Virus record (IMG/VR): IMGVR_UViG_3300027286_000013
Location: 1-24,575 of that record
From: a virus
Direction: 5' to 3' (one strand)
Length of the DNA: 24,575 nt
Below, one piece after another: positions 23,183-24,575 of this stretch. Position 1 is the first letter of the stretch, and each line of letters begins with the position of its first letter. Both the position numbers and the translations under genes were made by a program. The notes under the pieces are model-generated. The model made no database searches. It worked only from the letters and a program-made list of their open reading frames with translations, and was not told where the DNA came from.

Positions 23183-23294
23183 ATCAAACAACCGCAAAGC
23201 GCGGCATCTCACGCCCGACCTCCGACAGTGGGCTAGTGTCCGATCACACACGTGAGAGCGATAGGTGACCGGGTACCTACCGCACCCCCGAAGC
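23183..23294 (-). ncRNA. Candidate structured cis-regulatory RNA, copy 1
   Basis: This lies upstream of the helicase-methyltransferase start (23158). On the - strand a 9-bp hairpin (23275-23283 with 23258-23266) is followed by an 8-bp long-range pairing (23250-23257 with 23207-23214). The latter encloses a GACA/TGTC stem. A CCGC-GCTTT-GCGG hairpin (23192-23204) and then TTGTTT follow. Compared with copy 2 it is 89% identical over 103 nt and lacks a 20-nt hairpin. G-T wobbles in two stems favour the - strand as the transcribed one. No known riboswitch is recognised. Confidence 0.6.
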
Positions 23295-23339
23295 CTCGGC
23301 GCAAACTTGGCTAATGCGCCACCGGTCCTAGGGAATTTA

Positions 23340-23424
23340 AACGGTGACCATGGATGACAGTTCAGCGGCAGCATGCCCGCGGATTGCCTCGCTACAACGA
23401 GCAGCAAGGCCCATGGTCACCGTT
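23340..23424. other. Inverted repeat, possible three-way-junction structure
   Basis: A perfect 14-bp inverted repeat, AACGGTGACCATGG (23340-23353) and its complement (23411-23424), surrounds 57 nt. The interior holds two further hairpins: TTGC-CTCG...CGAG-CA-GCAA (near 23384-23407) and a GCGG...CCGC stem (near 23365-23380). It lies 13 nt past the stop of the zinc-ribbon gene. On the - strand it is followed by TTTAAATT, so it may be a terminator, an RNA structure or a protein-binding site. The 279-base gap 23159-23437 holds only this and RNA copy 1; I see no gene in it. Confidence 0.6.
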
Positions 23425-23437
23425 GGCTCATGTAGTC

Positions 23438-23584
23438 TCAATCCGAGTACACATCTTCTCGCTCCATCTCAGCGTCGCCGTTAGTCTCGCGCCAACATGC
23501 GCGACAAAGACCATCCGCGATCATGACTCGCTGAGCGCCACACTGGGCGCAGGAGTCCTTGTGGTCAATCCATGGGTCTGTCAT
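23438..23584 (-). CDS. Small zinc-ribbon protein (48 aa)
   Basis: The frame encodes MTDPWIDHKDSCAQCGAQRV...GLCRACWRE and an acidic tail ending EREDVYSD. C12-x2-C15 and C27-x2-C30 form a zinc ribbon of the usual spacing. The ATG overlaps the stop of the ParB-like gene (TAATG), and AAAGG lies upstream. Its base composition is GC-rich like the phage backbone, unlike both flanking AT-rich genes. It could be a small transcription regulator, but there is no direct evidence. Confidence 0.72.
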   Translation of the reverse strand: MTDPWIDHKDSCAQCGAQRVMIADGLCRACWRETNGDAEMEREDVYSD

Positions 23585-24429
23585 TAGTTACCTTTCAAAA
23601 TATCCATGACAGGATTCAAAACTGATTGAAGATCATAATTGCGCAAACGCCTAAACTGAGAACATGCAGGGTCAAACAAATTAAGTGCTGCGTTAAAAAA
23701 GTCACGCCTGCCTTTGTTACCGCGGTTATAGGCTTTACGCTCACGATCCAAAGAGCGGAAAAATGTAAGATGTATTGGCGGAGCTGTGCCTTCATTGTTA
23801 AGTAAATATCTTAAACTATTTTGACAGTAATCTCTGTTTTTATCATTTGACAACCATGACGCAACATAAGCAGCACGTACAGGGCACGGCACTCGACTGT
23901 TTTGAACACACAAAATGCCACCATCACGCTCAGCGTATTGAATCCACACTGCATACTGTTTAGCTTCTGCAACAGAAGTTCTTTTGGATTCGCCAATTTC
24001 AACTAGCAATCTAATACATGCCGCTGTTTCGCGATGTATACCAGACACATCAGCCAATGATCGTTTGTTGCCCGTGTCCATTACCTCATAGGTTGCTGGA
24101 TCAGCATCAAGGACAATTGCCATTTTGGCGGGCATGTCAGCTTGAACGATTGCTTGCAATCTGTGCTGACCATTGAGCAATCGGCCACACACGGAAAATA
24201 CCACTGGCTGAGGATTTTCGTACCATGAGCCATTTCTAATTTGAGCTGCTAAATGCGCCACATTTTTAAGCGATATGTTTCGATTGTCGATGTTGTTGTG
24301 CGCCATAATACTCTTTGCGAGATCCGGCGGTATCTCGACAAAATGGGCCGTGCTGCTAGTCGGCATCAAGGTTAGACCTCGAAGCTTAGAAATGTTCCCC
24401 ATTCTAACTGCTAATTCTATCATGTTCAT
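23584..24429 (-). CDS. ParB-like nuclease-domain protein
   Basis: The 281-aa protein has the ParB/Srx-type core: VAHLAAQIRNGSWYENPQPVVF, then GRLLNGQHRLQAI (N86-G-Q-H-R90), and VMDTGNKRSLADVSG. A helical C-terminal region (about 130-275) without a clear HTH follows. Phage ParB-like proteins of this 'NGQHRL' kind are common; some have nuclease or DNA-modification roles, and here the function is undetermined. A strong ribosome site (AAGGAGCAGCA) precedes the ATG. The gene is AT-rich and sits between the two copies of the structured RNA element. Confidence 0.82.
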   Translation of the reverse strand: MNMIELAVRMGNISKLRGLTLMPTSSTAHFVEIPPDLAKSIMAHNNIDNRNISLKNVAHLAAQIRNGSWYENPQPVVFSVCGRLLNGQHRLQAIVQADMPAKMAIVLDADPATYEVMDTGNKRSLADVSGIHRETAACIRLLVEIGESKRTSVAEAKQYAVWIQYAERDGGILCVQNSRVPCPVRAAYVASWLSNDKNRDYCQNSLRYLLNNEGTAPPIHLTFFRSLDRERKAYNRGNKGRRDFFNAALNLFDPACSQFRRLRNYDLQSVLNPVMDILKGN

Positions 24430-24443
24430 TGCTGCTCCTTATC

Positions 24444-24575
24444 ATCGAACAACCGCAAAGCGCGGCATCTCACGCCCCACCTCCGACAGTGAGTTAATGT
24501 CCGCTCGTAGCGTGCCCGCTACGATCACACGCGTGAGAGCGATGAGTGACTGGGTACTCACCGCACCTGGGAAGC
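24444..24575 (-). ncRNA. Candidate structured cis-regulatory RNA, copy 2
   Basis: This lies upstream of the ParB-like start (24429) and runs to the window edge, so it may extend further. The architecture is that of copy 1: a 9-bp hairpin (24556-24564 with 24539-24547) and an 8-bp long-range stem (24531-24538 with 24468-24475). A CCGC-GCTTT-GCGG hairpin (24453-24465) follows. It has one extra 8-bp hairpin, 24505-24512 with 24517-24524. The 9-bp stem differs from copy 1 at two pairs, and both are compensatory (AG/CT to GA/TC). Confidence 0.6.

Noticed and set aside
23192-23204. CCGC-GCTTT-GCGG hairpin plus TTGTTT as a plain intrinsic terminator
   Set aside because: The stem is only 4-5 bp and it lies directly before a gene's ribosome site in both copies. 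It is kept as part of the structured leader, though an attenuator role remains possible.
23168-23407. 79-aa open frame on the - strand across RNA copy 1
   Set aside because: It runs through the structured repeat and one arm of the inverted repeat, has no ribosome site, and its Cys/Arg-rich sequence has no family look. The RNA structure explains the conservation better.
1-24575. tRNA genes, integrase and attachment sites
   Set aside because: I saw no cloverleaf with a TTC-type T-arm, no tyrosine or serine recombinase motifs, and no att-like core. Whether this is a prophage cannot be decided from the window.

Overview
The window looks like about half of the genome of a tailed double-stranded DNA phage, or of a prophage, with a long non-contractile tail (siphovirus type). 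The head genes are HK97-like: terminase, portal, S78 prohead protease and HK97-fold capsid. A tail-chaperone frameshift and a tape measure follow, and no sheath or baseplate genes are visible. Several accessory proteins resemble types I associate with Planctomycetes and their phages: Cys-rich CxCGG...CxxC mini-proteins, Thr-stretch/Cys-module proteins, and secreted proteins of the 'PGRYRLLAYT' type. A planctomycete or other environmental host is therefore likely, but this is inference from family recollection only.

Layout, + strand (1-18746). Positions 11-5750 hold the packaging and head genes in standard order. Positions 5765-7980 hold connector, head-closure and tail-completion genes. Positions 7993-11051 hold the tail tube, the chaperone with a textbook -1 frameshift signal (slippery A AAA AAC, 7-nt spacer, 8-bp hairpin) and the tape measure. 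Positions 11062-14121 hold distal tail or fibre candidates, two with long Thr/Ser stretches. Positions 14111-18746 hold an accessory block: a GalNAc-transferase-like glycosyltransferase, a small membrane protein, a secreted protein, a papain-fold cysteine peptidase (possible lysis block), HNH nuclease, a GT-A glycosyltransferase and a class I methyltransferase. Nearly all genes overlap by ATGA/TGATG/TAATG junctions or sit within about 20 bases, which implies one long late transcription unit.

Layout, - strand (24429 down to 18738). A convergent operon encodes a ParB-like protein, a 48-aa zinc ribbon, an SF2-helicase/DNA-methyltransferase fusion, a two-TM protein, small proteins, a zinc protein, a sigma-70-like factor, a DUF3310 protein, and small coiled-coil and membrane proteins. 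It ends at a hairpin plus T4 terminator lying inside the 3' end of the convergent + strand methyltransferase gene. The sigma factor is a good candidate for the switch to late transcription.

Most notable. (1) A ~105-130-nt element occurs twice, at 23183-23294 and 24444-24575. Each copy lies directly upstream of, and in the same orientation as, an AT-rich gene. The copies are ~89% identical, with two compensatory base-pair changes in a 9-bp stem, a conserved 8-bp long-range pairing and a 20-nt extra hairpin in one copy. I propose a previously undescribed structured cis-regulatory RNA. (2) Mucin-like Thr tracts, written with mixed synonymous codons, sit on three virion proteins. A glycosyltransferase just downstream keeps the DxH...H metal-ligand pattern of polypeptide GalNAc-transferases, which suggests a phage-encoded mucin-type O-glycosylation system.
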